A DNA stretch of 64,000 nt from Microbacter sp. GSS18 (GTDB lineage Bacteria > Actinomycetota > Actinomycetes > Actinomycetales > Microbacteriaceae), in contig CP119753.1 in NCBI GenBank assembly GCA_029319145.1, forward strand, positions 682,001 through 746,000, in the 5' to 3' direction. This document shows, in pieces, positions 8,893 to 17,991 of this stretch (its first letter is position 1; each line of letters begins with the position of its first letter). Position numbers and translations under genes: made by a program. The notes below the pieces were generated by a model. It worked only from the letters and a program-made list of their open reading frames with translations, did not search any database and was not told where the DNA came from.

Positions 8893-9762
8893 GTGACCCT
8901 TCGGCAGCCCCATGACGACCACGTGCGTCAGGCTGCGGGCGGTGCCGACGCGCCGATCGGCATCTTCGACTCGGGCGTGGGCGGCCTCACGGTGGCCCGT
9001 GCCGTCTCGGCCATGCTGCCGCGCGAGTCCATCCTCTACGTCGGCGACACGGCACGATCGCCCTACGGCCCGAAGCCGATCGCCGACGTGCGCCGCTACG
9101 CGATCGAGGTGCTCGACGGCCTCGTCGCCGAGGGCGTGAAGATGCTCGTCATCGCGTGCAACACGGCATCCGCCGCTGTGCTGCGCGACGCGCGCGAGCG
9201 GTACGACGTCCCTGTGGTCGAGGTCATCGCGCCGGCCGTGCGCACCGCGATGTCGACGACGCGCAGCGGCCGGGTCGGCGTCATCGGCACGAGCGGGACG
9301 ATCGGCTCGGGCGCCTACCAGGACATGCTCGGCGTGAACGAGCGCCTGACGGTGTTCGCCGAGGCGTGCCCGCGGTTCGTCGAGTTCGTCGAGCGCGGGG
9401 TCACCGGCACGCCGGAGGTGCTGGCGGTCGCCGAGGAGTACCTGGCGCCGCTGCGGCACGCCGGGGTCGACACGCTCGTGCTCGGCTGCACGCACTACCC
9501 CTTCCTCGAGGGCGCCATCAGCTACGTCATGGGCCCTGACGTCAGCCTCGTCTCGAGCGACACCGAGACGGCGAAGGACGTCTACCGTCAGCTCGTCTCG
9601 CGCGACCTGCTGGCGGGCCCCGATGCCGTGCCCACCCACGTCTACGAGGCCACGGGCGCCTCGGCCGACGAGTTCCTCGACCTCGCGCACCGGCTCATGG
9701 GCCGGGAGGTCTCCTCGGTCCGTCTGGTGCAGACCGGCGCGATCGAGCTGCCCCACCCCTGA
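8893..9762 (+). CDS. murI: Glutamate racemase
   Basis: 289 residues. It interconverts L- and D-glutamate for peptidoglycan. The N-terminal signature [18 protein letters not shown] is present. Both catalytic cysteines are seen, in [11 protein letters not shown] and [14 protein letters not shown] 8893 adds about 19 residues before the conserved core; GTG 8923 would also serve. The -10 spacing favours 8893. It is followed by the palindromic repeat array and then rph and rdgB; a murI-rph-rdgB order is common in actinobacteria. Confidence 0.93.
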   Translation: MTLRQPHDDHVRQAAGGADAPIGIFDSGVGGLTVARAVSAMLPRESILYVGDTARSPYGPKPIADVRRYAIEVLDGLVAEGVKMLVIACNTASAAVLRDARERYDVPVVEVIAPAVRTAMSTTRSGRVGVIGTSGTIGSGAYQDMLGVNERLTVFAEACPRFVEFVERGVTGTPEVLAVAEEYLAPLRHAGVDTLVLGCTHYPFLEGAISYVMGPDVSLVSSDTETAKDVYRQLVSRDLLAGPDAVPTHVYEATGASADEFLDLAHRLMGREVSSVRLVQTGAIELPHP

Positions 9763-9765
9763 TCC

Positions 9766-10161
9766 ATCCATGTCCCACTTTCTGCCGCCTGTAGCGCGAT
9801 CACGCGGCCAGAATCGGGACACGGCATCGAACCGCCCCACCACTGAAGCATCCGTGTCCCACTTTCTGCCGCCTGTAGCGCGATCAGGCGGCCAGAATCG
9901 GGACACGGCATCGAACCGCCCCACCACTGAAGCATCCGTGTCCCACTTTCTGCCGCCTGTAGCGCGATCAGGCGGCCAGAATCGGGACACGGCATCGAAC
10001 CGCCCCACCACTGAAGCATCCGTGTCCCACTTTCTGCCGCTTGTAGCGCGATCAGGCGGCCAGAATCGGGACACGGCATCGAACCGCCCCACCCACTGAA
10101 GCATCCATGTCCCACTTTCTGCCGCCTGTAGCGCGATCAGGCGGCCAGAATCGGGACACGG
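9766..10161 (+). repeat. Tandem array of an 84-bp unit, each with a roughly 50-nt imperfect palindrome (4.7 copies)
   Basis: Units begin TGTCCCACTTTCTGCC at 9771, 9855, 9939, 10023 and 10108, so the period is 84, 84, 84 and 85 (one added C). Each unit folds: outer arms GTGTCCC/GGGACAC, inner arms GCCGCCTG/CAGGCGGC, loop TAGCGCGAT. The remaining 32 bases (GGCATCGAACCGCCCCACCA then CTGAAGCATCC) are unpaired spacer. Copy 1 has one stem mismatch (CACGCGG). Copy 4 has C to T in the left arm, which keeps a G-U pair in RNA. Copy 5 lacks the spacer. The array fills the gap between murI and rph, and no gene is seen in it. It looks like a locally expanded REP-like element. Confidence 0.9.
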
Positions 10162-10198
10162 CCCCACGACGACCAGTACTGAAGCACTGAGGAGAGCA

Positions 10199-10945
10199 AT
10201 GAGCGACATCACCCGAGCAGACGGACGCGCGGTCGACCAGCTTCGGCCGATCACGATCGAGCGCGGTTGGAGCAGCCAGGCCGAGGGATCGGCTCTCATC
10301 TCGTTCGGCGGCACCAAGGTGCTGTGCACCGCCTCGTTCACCAACGGCGTGCCGCGCTGGCTCACCGGCAAGGGCAAGGGCTGGGTCACCGCCGAGTACG
10401 CCATGCTTCCCCGGGCCACCAACACCCGCGGCGATCGCGAGAGCGTCAAGGGGAAGATCGGCGGGCGCACGCACGAGATCTCGCGTCTGATCGGCCGGGC
10501 CCTGCGCGCCGTCGTCGACACCAAGGCGCTCGGCGAGAACACCATCGTCATCGACTGCGACGTGCTGCAGGCCGACGGCGGAACCCGCACCGCGGCGATC
10601 ACGGGCGCCTACGTCGCCCTCGCCGACGCGATCGAGTGGGGACGGAAGAAGAAGTTCATCGGCCAGAAGTCCACGGTGCTGTTCGACTCCGTCGCGGCCG
10701 TGTCGGTCGGGATCATCGATGGCGAGCCGATGCTCGACCTCGCCTACGTCGAGGACGTGCGCGCCGAGACCGACATGAACGTCGTCGTCACCGGACGCGG
10801 TCTGTTCGTCGAGGTGCAGGGCACCGCCGAGGGGGCGCCGTTCGACAAGCGCGAGCTCGACGCGCTGCTCGAGCTCGGCGTGAACGGATGCGGCGAGCTG
10901 CGCGACCTTCAGGCCGCCACGCTGGCCGAGACCGCGGGAGAGTGA
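10199..10945 (+). CDS. rph: Ribonuclease PH
   Basis: 248 residues. This is a phosphate-dependent 3'-5' exoribonuclease that trims tRNA 3' ends. Typical blocks are [28 protein letters not shown] (phosphate-site arginines), [34 protein letters not shown] and [23 protein letters not shown] 10199 follows GGAGAG with 4 bases between. The 84-bp palindromic array ends about 38 bases before this start, so its hairpins could lie in the 5' leader. Five bases downstream is rdgB. Confidence 0.95.
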   Translation: MSDITRADGRAVDQLRPITIERGWSSQAEGSALISFGGTKVLCTASFTNGVPRWLTGKGKGWVTAEYAMLPRATNTRGDRESVKGKIGGRTHEISRLIGRALRAVVDTKALGENTIVIDCDVLQADGGTRTAAITGAYVALADAIEWGRKKKFIGQKSTVLFDSVAAVSVGIIDGEPMLDLAYVEDVRAETDMNVVVTGRGLFVEVQGTAEGAPFDKRELDALLELGVNGCGELRDLQAATLAETAGE

Positions 10946-10950
10946 CGGCG

Positions 10951-11556
10951 ATGGCTCAGCAGATCGTCCTGGCCACGCACAATCCGCACAAGGTCGAGGA
11001 GTTCCAGGCGATCGTCGCGCAGGCGCGCCCGGACCTGACGGTCATCGGCTACGACGGACCCGAACCGGTCGAGGACGGCGTGACGTTCGCCGCCAACGCG
11101 CTGCTGAAGGCGCGGACAGCGGCAGCGCACACCGGGCTGCCGGCGCTGGCCGACGACTCGGGCATCTGCGTCGACGTGCTCGGCGGTGCGCCGGGTGTCT
11201 TCTCGGCGTACTGGGCCGGCCACGCGAAGGACGCCGCGGCGAATCTGGACCTTCTGCTGGATCAGCTCTCGGACATCGGCGACCCTCACCGCGGCGCGCA
11301 GTTCGTCTCCACCATCGCTCTCGTCGTGCCGGGTGAGGGCGACGCCGAGCACGTCGTCGAGGGACGCTGGCGCGGCCGCCTCGCGCGCGCGGCGTCGGGG
11401 GGCGGCGGGTTCGGCTACGACCCGATCTTCATCCCCGACGGCCAGCCGGCAGGCGCCGAGCGCACGGTCGGCGAGTGGTCGGCCGAGGAGAAGAACGGCG
11501 CGTCGCACCGTTCCCGCGCGTTCACGGAGCTCGTCCCGCTGCTCGCGACGCTGTGA
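10951..11556 (+). CDS. rdgB: Non-canonical purine NTP pyrophosphatase (RdgB/HAM1 family)
   Basis: 201 residues. It hydrolyses dITP/ITP and XTP to the monophosphate and so cleans the nucleotide pool. Family signatures are LATHNPHKVEEF at the N-terminus, ALADDSGICVDVLGGAPG (metal-binding acidic residues), GFGYDPIFIP and the late RSRAF. ATG 10951 is 5 bases after the rph stop, so the two are co-transcribed, as in many actinobacteria. Confidence 0.94.
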   Translation: MAQQIVLATHNPHKVEEFQAIVAQARPDLTVIGYDGPEPVEDGVTFAANALLKARTAAAHTGLPALADDSGICVDVLGGAPGVFSAYWAGHAKDAAANLDLLLDQLSDIGDPHRGAQFVSTIALVVPGEGDAEHVVEGRWRGRLARAASGGGGFGYDPIFIPDGQPAGAERTVGEWSAEEKNGASHRSRAFTELVPLLATL

Positions 11557-11567
11557 CCGGCCGCGAC

Positions 11568-11582
11568 TGAGAATCAGTCTCA
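11568..11582 (+). promoter_or_regulatory. Zur-like operator TGAGAATCAGTCTCA upstream of the CDF transporter
   Basis: This is a 15-mer with 5-bp inverted arms (TGAGA/TCTCA). By eye it agrees with the Zur/Fur-type pattern TGAnAATnAnTnTCA. It also sits in a second perfect dyad, GACTGA-GAA-TCAGTC (11565-11579). It ends 44 bp before the TAGCCT -10 hexamer, in an activating rather than blocking position. Confidence 0.45.
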
Positions 11583-11626
11583 TTCCCGACTGCGCCGATC
11601 GTCCGTGCCGGAGGGGGCGACGGGCC

Positions 11627-11632
11627 TAGCCT
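11627..11632 (+). promoter_or_regulatory. -10 hexamer TAGCCT for the CDF transporter
   Basis: Six bases separate it from ATG 11639. The gap reads GGAGGC, so it could act either as a leaderless spacer or as a very close Shine-Dalgarno. Confidence 0.5.
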
Positions 11633-11638
11633 GGAGGC

Positions 11639-12550
11639 ATGCACGACCACGCCCCCGCCGGCATCCGCGGCGCCGACAACCGGCTTCTGCTGGGGATGTC
11701 GCTCGCGATCACCACCGTCGTGATGGTCGTGCAGGTCGTCGGCGCGGTCCTGTCGGGGTCGCTCGCGCTGCTCGCCGACGCGGCGCACATGTTCACGGAT
11801 GCCGCGGCCCTCGTGATCGCGCTGATCGCGAGCATGGTCGCCGCGCGCCCGGCGAACGAGCGGAACACCTTCGGCTATCAGCGAGCCGAGGTGCTCGGCG
11901 CCGTGGTCAACGCGATCATCCTCATCGCCCTGTCGGTCTGGGTGGCGATCGAGGGCGTGCAGCGGCTCATCGACCCCGGCGACGCCGAGGTGGCCGGCGG
12001 TCTGATGCTGGGCGTGGCGATCGTGGGCCTGGTGGCCAATGCCGTCGCGATGTGGTTGCTCGGCGCCGCGCAGCGGCGCAGCATCAACGTGCGCGGCGCC
12101 TACCTCGAGGTGCTCGGCGACCTCATCGGATCGGCCATGGTCATCATCGCGGCGATCATCATCTCGCTCACCGGCTGGATCCAGGCGGACGCGCTGGCCT
12201 CTCTGGCGATCGCGGCGATGATCATCCCGCGCGCGATAGCGCTCCTGCGAGAGGTCGTGTCGGTGCTCGGCGAGTCCGCACCCGCGGGCACGCATGTCAC
12301 GGAGATCCGACGGCACATCCTCGACAGCCCGGGCGTCGTCGACGTCCACGACATCCATGTGTGGCAGCTCACTCGCGGCGCGCCGGTCTTCACGGCGCAC
12401 GTCGTGATCTCGGACGAGGCGTTCCGCGACGGGCGCGCTGCCGGGATCCTCGCGAAGCTGCAAGGATGCCTGTCGGAGCACTTCGATGTCGAGCACTCGA
12501 CCTTCCAGCTCGAGCCCGCAGACCACGTCGAGCACGAACCCCACTCCTGA
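11639..12550 (+). CDS. Cation diffusion facilitator (zinc) transporter
   Basis: 303 residues with six transmembrane helices and a cytoplasmic C-terminal domain. The paired metal-site motifs of CDF exporters are present: DAAHMFTDA (H-x-x-x-D) in TM2 and VLGDLIGSA (D position) in TM5. His residues at both ends (MHDHAP, VEHEPHS) may bind metal. These proteins exchange Zn2+ or a related ion for protons and export it. The Zur-like box upstream supports zinc as the ion. The DUF4287 gene follows after 21 bp. Confidence 0.88.
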   Translation: MHDHAPAGIRGADNRLLLGMSLAITTVVMVVQVVGAVLSGSLALLADAAHMFTDAAALVIALIASMVAARPANERNTFGYQRAEVLGAVVNAIILIALSVWVAIEGVQRLIDPGDAEVAGGLMLGVAIVGLVANAVAMWLLGAAQRRSINVRGAYLEVLGDLIGSAMVIIAAIIISLTGWIQADALASLAIAAMIIPRAIALLREVVSVLGESAPAGTHVTEIRRHILDSPGVVDVHDIHVWQLTRGAPVFTAHVVISDEAFRDGRAAGILAKLQGCLSEHFDVEHSTFQLEPADHVEHEPHS

Positions 12551-12571
12551 CGTTCCCGAAACGAGGCGCGC

Positions 12572-12868
12572 ATGTCGTTCCAGGCATATCTCGACACCAT
12601 TGAGGACAAGACCGGCCTGACGCCGCGTCAGTTCGTCGGGCTCGCCCGCGAACGCGGCTTCGACGAATCCACGAAGGCGACGCCCATCGTGCAGTGGCTC
12701 GCGGCCGACTACGGTCTGGGTCGCGGGCACGCCATGGCGCTCGTGCACGTGATCACGAAGGGCCCGCAGATCAGTGCGAAGCATGTCGGCAGCGGCGGCG
12801 CGCACGGCGACGCGTCCGATGTGCTGTGGCTCGACGGCAAGGCGACGAATCCCGCGCGCACGGGCTGA
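12572..12868 (+). CDS. DUF4287 domain-containing protein
   Basis: 98 residues matching the family from end to end: MSFQAYLDTIEDKTGLTPRQ at the start and GLGRGHAMALVHVI in the middle. Members are small stand-alone soluble proteins of unknown function. ATG 12572 follows GAGG. It lies downstream of the zinc transporter on the same strand and is convergent with ligD, which ends 8 bases further on. Confidence 0.88.
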   Translation: MSFQAYLDTIEDKTGLTPRQFVGLARERGFDESTKATPIVQWLAADYGLGRGHAMALVHVITKGPQISAKHVGSGGAHGDASDVLWLDGKATNPARTG

Positions 12869-12875
12869 CGGGCCG

Positions 12876-15491
12876 TCATGGCTCCCGTCGGACGTCGGCC
12901 GGCGACTTGTCCGTGCGGAGGCCGCGCCAGCGTGCCTGGCGAAGGATCCCACCCGGGGTGAACTCGGCGAACTCCACCTCGCCGACGGTCTCGGGCCGCA
13001 CCCACAGCGCATCCGATGCGTCGGCTGCGGGCACGTCGGTGAACGGCTGATCGTCCGTGCGGAGCGGCATGAGGAGCGTCTCGAGGCGCGCGAGCGTCGC
13101 ATCGCTGAAACCGGAGCCCACGCGGCCGGCGTAGCGCAGTCCGTCCGGTGACGGGATGCCCACCAGCAGCGAGCCGATCGACCCGGTGCGCCCGCCCCTG
13201 CCGGGGCGGATGCCGCCGATCACGACCTCCTGCGTGCGGGTCAGCTTGACCTTGAGCCAGCGGTCGGAGCGTTCGCCGCGGCGGTAGGTCGAGGCCGGGT
13301 CCTTCACGACGATGCCCTCGAGCCCGAAGCGCTCGCTCATCGCCAGGGCCTCGTCGGTGTCATCGAACACCGGCGGCACGTCGATCGGGCCCTCGGACGC
13401 CGCGGCGACCGCTTCGAGCAGCTCACGGCGCTGCGCGAGCGGGAGCGGCGCCGCATCCCGCCCGTCGAGGGCGAGGAGGTCGAACAGGTGGTAGCGCACC
13501 GGGGTGCGCGGCGCCTCTCGCCGGATCTCTTCGGGGCGCGACAGGTTCATGCGGTTCTGCAGCAGCGGGAAGCTGGGGCGGCCGCGCTCGTCGAGCGCCA
13601 CGATCTCGCCGTCGACGACGGCAGGGGTCGAGCCCCAGCCCGGGTCGTGCTCGGTGAGCTCGGGGTACTTGGCGGTGATGTCGCTGCCGCTGCGGGCCCG
13701 CAGGCGGAGCCGCTTGCCGTCCCATATGCCGACCGCGCGCACGCCGTCCCACTTGACCTCGGCCCACGCGTGACCGCCGCGCTCGCCCCACCGCCGGGCC
13801 GTCGCGCGCGCGATGCCCGGCGTCGCCGCTGTGGCGAGCATGGGCCGAAGCTCGGACGGCGGGGGCGGCATCGTGCCGGCGGTGTCCGCGCTCCCGGGCT
13901 GAGGGAGGGCCGCCGGGGGGACGTCGATTCCCGTGCCGGCGTCGGGCCGCGAGTCTCGGCGCTCCGCGGACGATCGGGTCGACGATGCCTCCGCCGCCTG
14001 CGCGGGGGAGACGTGGAACCCGTCGTGCTCATCCGCCTGCTCGCTCGCGGCGACGGTGTCGCCCTCGGGCTGCGGGCGGCCGGCGGCATCCGTCTTCATG
14101 CGATGGAGCAGCCACGTCGACTTCTCGCCGGCGCCGTCGGTGCGGATCAGGACCAGCCGCACGCGGCCGAGAGGCCCGCCGGGCCGTCCCTCGAGCGTGA
14201 AGATGATCTCGTCGTCGCGCCATTTCTCGAGGTCGTATCGCCCGTCGTCCCAGATCGTCATCGTGCCCGCGCCGTACTGCCCGCGCGGGATGGTGCCCTC
14301 GAACTCGGCGTACTCCATCGGGTGATCCTCGGTCTGCACGGCGAGGTTGTTGCGCGCCGTGGAGGACGGGATGCCGCGCGGCACCGCCCAGCTGACCATG
14401 ACGCCGTCCCGCTCGAGCCTCAGGTCCCAGTGCAGGCGCGAGGCGTGGTGCTCCTGGATCACGAAGCGCGGTCTGTCGCCGACCGACGTCGTCGCGCCCA
14501 GGGCGTTCACCGGTACGGGCTCGGGCGTGCGCGCCCCATCGCGTTTGGCGATGTAGGCCGCGAGCGGTCCGTGCGGCGCGTCCCGCGCCCCGGCATGGAA
14601 GCCCAGCCGTGCGAGCGGGTCCCCGATCGACGCGAGACGCTCGAGGACCTCGTCGAAGAGCAGATGGCGAAGCCCGGGATCGGCCAGCTCGTCCCACGTC
14701 CGGGGGGCGGCGACCCACGGCTGCGCCCGCCCGCGCAGCGAGTACGGGGCGATGGTCGTCTTGGCGGCGTTGTTCTGGCTCCAGTCGATGAAGACCTTGC
14801 CTGGCCGTTCGGACCTGGCCATCTGGCTGACGGTGAGATCCGGGTGATCGGCCTCGATGGCCCGGGCGAGCTCGCGGGCGACCAGGGAGACCTCGTCAGC
14901 GGTCTGCGATCCCGGAAGCGCCGCATACAGGTGGATGCCCTTGCTGCCGCTGGTCACCGGCAGCGGCTCCAGCCCCATGCCCTGCAGGATCTCGCGGGCC
15001 CAGCGGGCGACCTCGGCGCACTCGGCGAGGCCCGTGCCCGGGCCCGGGTCGAGATCGAGCACGAGCCGGTCGGGACGCCCCGGAGTCCCGTCGGCAGTGA
15101 AACGCCACTGCGGAACATGCAGCTCGAGGCTCGCCACCTGGGCGAGGTAGACGAGCGTGGGCGCATCGCCGACGAGCGGGTACTCCTTGGTGCCGGTCGA
15201 GTGGGGGATCGGCATCCGCCTCACCCATGACGGGGCGCCCGCCTCGAGATCCTTGGCGAAGAAGGACGGCGCCTCGACCCCGTCCGGCCAGCGCTTGCGT
15301 GTGACCGGACGCCCGATCAGGTGCGGGATCATCGCGGACGCGGCACGCGTGACGTAGTCGATGACCTCGCCCTTGGTCGTCCCGGTCTGCGGGTACAGCA
15401 CCTTGTCGAGGTTCGTCAGGCGCAGCCGACGACCGTCGATGCGCACGGTCTGGGGACCGGGCGCGGCCGGCGGCCGCGAATCCTGGGTCAT
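12876..15491 (-). CDS. ligD: Multifunctional ATP-dependent DNA ligase D (polymerase-phosphoesterase-ligase)
   Basis: 871 residues in the mycobacterial domain order. About 17-300 is the archaeo-eukaryotic-primase-type polymerase (RLTNLDKVLYPQTG, DLDPGPGTG with metal Asp residues, KGIHLYA). About 340-480 is the 3'-phosphoesterase (EHHASRLHWDLRLE, FEGTIPRGQYGAG). About 565-871 is the ATP ligase, with nucleotidyl lysine K580 in EVKWDGVRA and the late EGIVVKDPAS. It seals double-strand breaks together with Ku in bacterial NHEJ. I start at ATG 15491 (MTQDSRPP) rather than 40 codons upstream, because the conserved domain begins soon after. It is divergent from the TIR gene and separated by it from ku. 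Confidence 0.95.
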   Translation of the reverse strand: MTQDSRPPAAPGPQTVRIDGRRLRLTNLDKVLYPQTGTTKGEVIDYVTRAASAMIPHLIGRPVTRKRWPDGVEAPSFFAKDLEAGAPSWVRRMPIPHSTGTKEYPLVGDAPTLVYLAQVASLELHVPQWRFTADGTPGRPDRLVLDLDPGPGTGLAECAEVARWAREILQGMGLEPLPVTSGSKGIHLYAALPGSQTADEVSLVARELARAIEADHPDLTVSQMARSERPGKVFIDWSQNNAAKTTIAPYSLRGRAQPWVAAPRTWDELADPGLRHLLFDEVLERLASIGDPLARLGFHAGARDAPHGPLAAYIAKRDGARTPEPVPVNALGATTSVGDRPRFVIQEHHASRLHWDLRLERDGVMVSWAVPRGIPSSTARNNLAVQTEDHPMEYAEFEGTIPRGQYGAGTMTIWDDGRYDLEKWRDDEIIFTLEGRPGGPLGRVRLVLIRTDGAGEKSTWLLHRMKTDAAGRPQPEGDTVAASEQADEHDGFHVSPAQAAEASSTRSSAERRDSRPDAGTGIDVPPAALPQPGSADTAGTMPPPPSELRPMLATAATPGIARATARRWGERGGHAWAEVKWDGVRAVGIWDGKRLRLRARSGSDITAKYPELTEHDPGWGSTPAVVDGEIVALDERGRPSFPLLQNRMNLSRPEEIRREAPRTPVRYHLFDLLALDGRDAAPLPLAQRRELLEAVAAASEGPIDVPPVFDDTDEALAMSERFGLEGIVVKDPASTYRRGERSDRWLKVKLTRTQEVVIGGIRPGRGGRTGSIGSLLVGIPSPDGLRYAGRVGSGFSDATLARLETLLMPLRTDDQPFTDVPAADASDALWVRPETVGEVEFAEFTPGGILRQARWRGLRTDKSPADVRREP

Positions 15492-15634
15492 GGGCCCATC
15501 CTCGCGCGACACGCGCCGGGCTGCCACGATGCGCTCGGGCGCGTCGGTGCCGCGTGGCCCGGTGACGCCGCCCGGCGGATCGGCTAGGCTCACGGCCATC
15601 CGAAGAGGCATGAAGCGGATTGCCGGGAGATGCG

Positions 15635-17020
15635 ATGTCGCTGTTCATCTCGTACTCGAGCGTCGATACGGCGGCCGTGGGCGCGCTCGAGCGCAACCTC
15701 GAGTCGTTCGGCAAGAGCGTGTGGCGCGACGACGAGATCCTCGGCGGCGAAGTCTGGTGGGCGGCGATCCTCGAGCAGATCCGCGGGTGCGAGGTCTTCG
15801 TCTTCGCGCTGTCGCCGAACTCGCTCGAATCCGACCCGTGCCAGTACGAGTACGAGTACGCGCGCGCCCTGGGGCTGCCGATCCTTCCGGTCGAGATCGG
15901 CGACGTGCCGCCCGCGGAGCGACGCAACCACGCCATCTACCGCGAGCAGCTCATCGACTACCGCAACCCGACGGCCGAGACGGCGATCCAGCTGGTGCGG
16001 GCGATCAGCGAGCTCGAAGGCACGCGACGGCCGCTGCCGGACCCGCTTCCCGAGGCGCCGCCGATCCCGTACGAGTACCTGCTGCGCCTGAGCGCGGTCA
16101 TCCGCGCGAAGGAGCCGATCCCGTATGCCGAGCAGCGCGACCTGATCCGCCAGTTCCGTGAGGCGCTGGATCGCGAGCGGAACGAGTCGGTGCGCGAGAG
16201 CGCGTTCAGCCTGCTGCGGGCGCTCGGCGACCGACCCGAGACCAGTCGCAGCGTCACCGCCGAGATCGAGGAGCTCATCGCGAAGGCCGCTACCGCACCG
16301 ACGTCCCGCGACGCTGCGGTGACGCCGCCGTCCGCGCCGGTGATCGTGCCGACACCGACCGAGCCGCCGGTGCGCCGCGAGCCGAACCCGACGTCGCCGC
16401 CGACCAAGGCCCCGGCCGGGACCGCCGCGCGGAAGCCGCCCGTCGCGGCGGCGCCGACGGCTGCGGGGTCGAGGACCGGAGACGCCTCAGCCGCCGGAGC
16501 CACGACGGCACCGCATACGCCGACGACACCGCATCCGACGTCGCCGCCGGCGTCGGGCTCGCGGACCTCGCCGCCGCCGTCGGGCGCACCGACCTCGCCG
16601 CCGCCGTCCGGCTCGCGGAGCACGCCGCCCGGATGGTTCGCCGACCCCCGCGGCCCGGCCGGTCAGAAGCGCTACTGGGATGGCACGCATTGGACCGAGC
16701 ACACGCATGCCGACGCGCCGACGGGCCCGCCGCCGGGCACCGCGGCGTCAGCGCATCCGGCATCGCCGCCGGTGCGCCCGGCGACGGCGCAGCCCGCGAA
16801 GAAGTCCGACAGCAACCTGTGGTCGGTGCTCGGGATCGTGTTCGGCGCGATCACCCTCATCCCGATCATCGGCTGGGTGACGTGGGTCGCGGCGCTCGCG
16901 TTCGCGATCGTCGCCGGGGTCCGCAAGGAGCGCCTGTGGGTGGTGTCGCTGGTCGTCGCGATCCTCGGCTGCATCCTCGGGTTCGTCATCCTCATGGTGA
17001 TCGCCTACGCCGCGCCGTAG
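15635..17020 (+). CDS. TIR-domain protein with Pro-rich linker, DUF2510 and two C-terminal membrane helices
   Basis: 461 residues. TIR domain at about 1-130: FISYSSVDTAAVGALERNLE, VWRDDEILGGEVWW, FVFALSPNSLESDPCQYEYE. The glutamate expected to catalyse NAD+ cleavage in active TIR domains is E72 or E74. Residues 140-220 are charged helices. Residues 225-330 are a Pro/Thr/Ser/Ala-rich linker with repeated SPPPSG. DUF2510 is at 331-356 (PPGWFADPRG, RYWDGTHWTEH). Membrane helices are at about 397-428 and 433-459. ATG 15635 has GGGAGA five bases upstream. It lies between divergent ligD and codirectional ku. Bacterial TIR proteins are often NADases in phage defence; membrane anchoring and the NHEJ setting are unusual. 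Function is unproven. Confidence 0.85.
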   Translation: MSLFISYSSVDTAAVGALERNLESFGKSVWRDDEILGGEVWWAAILEQIRGCEVFVFALSPNSLESDPCQYEYEYARALGLPILPVEIGDVPPAERRNHAIYREQLIDYRNPTAETAIQLVRAISELEGTRRPLPDPLPEAPPIPYEYLLRLSAVIRAKEPIPYAEQRDLIRQFREALDRERNESVRESAFSLLRALGDRPETSRSVTAEIEELIAKAATAPTSRDAAVTPPSAPVIVPTPTEPPVRREPNPTSPPTKAPAGTAARKPPVAAAPTAAGSRTGDASAAGATTAPHTPTTPHPTSPPASGSRTSPPPSGAPTSPPPSGSRSTPPGWFADPRGPAGQKRYWDGTHWTEHTHADAPTGPPPGTAASAHPASPPVRPATAQPAKKSDSNLWSVLGIVFGAITLIPIIGWVTWVAALAFAIVAGVRKERLWVVSLVVAILGCILGFVILMVIAYAAP

Positions 17021-17090
17021 CGGCGCCACCCGTCGGCGACCGCCCAAGAGACGGTAGCCGCGACGGGTGTGACGGGTGTGTACTGGTGTG

Positions 17091-17981
17091 GTGAGAGCGA
17101 TCTGGAAGGGTGCGCTGACGTTCGGGCTCGTGAACGTCCCGGTCAAGGTGTACTCCGCGACCGAGGACCACGACGTGCCCCTGCATCAGGTGCACAACGC
17201 CGACGGCGGCCGCATCCGCTACCAGCGCATCTGCGAGATCGACGGCGAGGTCGTCCCGTACGCCGACATCGACCGCGCGTACGACGACGGCGAGCGCACG
17301 GTGATCCTCACGAAGGAGGACTTCGCGTCGCTGCCGGCCGAGCGCAGTCGCGAGATCGACGTCGTGCAGTTCGTGCCGAGCGAGCAGGTGGATCTGCTGA
17401 CGCTCGACAAGCCGTACTACCTCGAACCCGATTCGCAGTCGCCCAAGGCGTACGTGCTGCTGCGCAAGACGCTCGAGCAGACCGACCGCACCGCGATCGT
17501 GCGCTTCTCGCTGCGGCAGAAGACGCGGCTGGCGGCTCTCCGGGTGCGCGGAGACGTCCTCGTACTCCAGACGCTGCTGTGGGGCGACGAGGTCCGCGAG
17601 GCGGCATTCCCGTCGCTGGACGAGCCGGTGAAGATCTCGGCGAAGGAGCTGGAGCTGTCGGCGTCGCTGGTCGAGAGCTTCTCGGGCGACTTCGACGCGT
17701 CCGAGTACTCCGATGAGTACCAGGACGAGCTGCGCACGCTGATCGAGGCGAAGCTCGACAAGGGTGACGCGCTCGACACCTCCGAGACGTTCGGTGAGCG
17801 CGGTGAGGAGGAGTCCGGCGGCGAGGTCATCGACCTGATGGCGGCGCTGCGGGCCAGCGTCGAGCGTTCGCGTGCGGCACGCGAGGGTGGGGCGGGCGAC
17901 CAAGCGGCCGAGCCCCGGGGCGACGACGCCGCGCCGGAGCCCGAGAAGCCGAAGAAGAAGAAGTCCGCCAAGGCGTCCTGA
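17091..17981 (+). CDS. ku: DNA end-binding protein Ku
   Basis: 296 residues. The homodimeric ring binds double-strand ends and recruits LigD. The family start [20 protein letters not shown] is exact from GTG 17091, so I prefer it to GTG 17076. The core continues with [16 protein letters not shown] (bridge region), DKPYYLEPD and [18 protein letters not shown]. The C-terminal 60 residues are acidic, then lysine-rich ([12 protein letters not shown]), like the basic tails that stimulate LigD and bind DNA. It starts 70 bp after the TIR gene, on the same strand, with no terminator seen between them. Confidence 0.95.
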   Translation: MRAIWKGALTFGLVNVPVKVYSATEDHDVPLHQVHNADGGRIRYQRICEIDGEVVPYADIDRAYDDGERTVILTKEDFASLPAERSREIDVVQFVPSEQVDLLTLDKPYYLEPDSQSPKAYVLLRKTLEQTDRTAIVRFSLRQKTRLAALRVRGDVLVLQTLLWGDEVREAAFPSLDEPVKISAKELELSASLVESFSGDFDASEYSDEYQDELRTLIEAKLDKGDALDTSETFGERGEEESGGEVIDLMAALRASVERSRAAREGGAGDQAAEPRGDDAAPEPEKPKKKKSAKAS

Positions 17982-17991
17982 CGGGGGAGAC

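Noticed and set aside
9623..10115. Repetitive 157-158-residue open frames through the palindromic array on both strands
   Set aside because: They exist only because the repeat period (84) is a multiple of three; they have no ribosome site and overlap the murI end.
9766..10161. CRISPR array
   Set aside because: The units are contiguous with identical inter-hairpin segments, so there are no variable spacers, and no cas genes are present.
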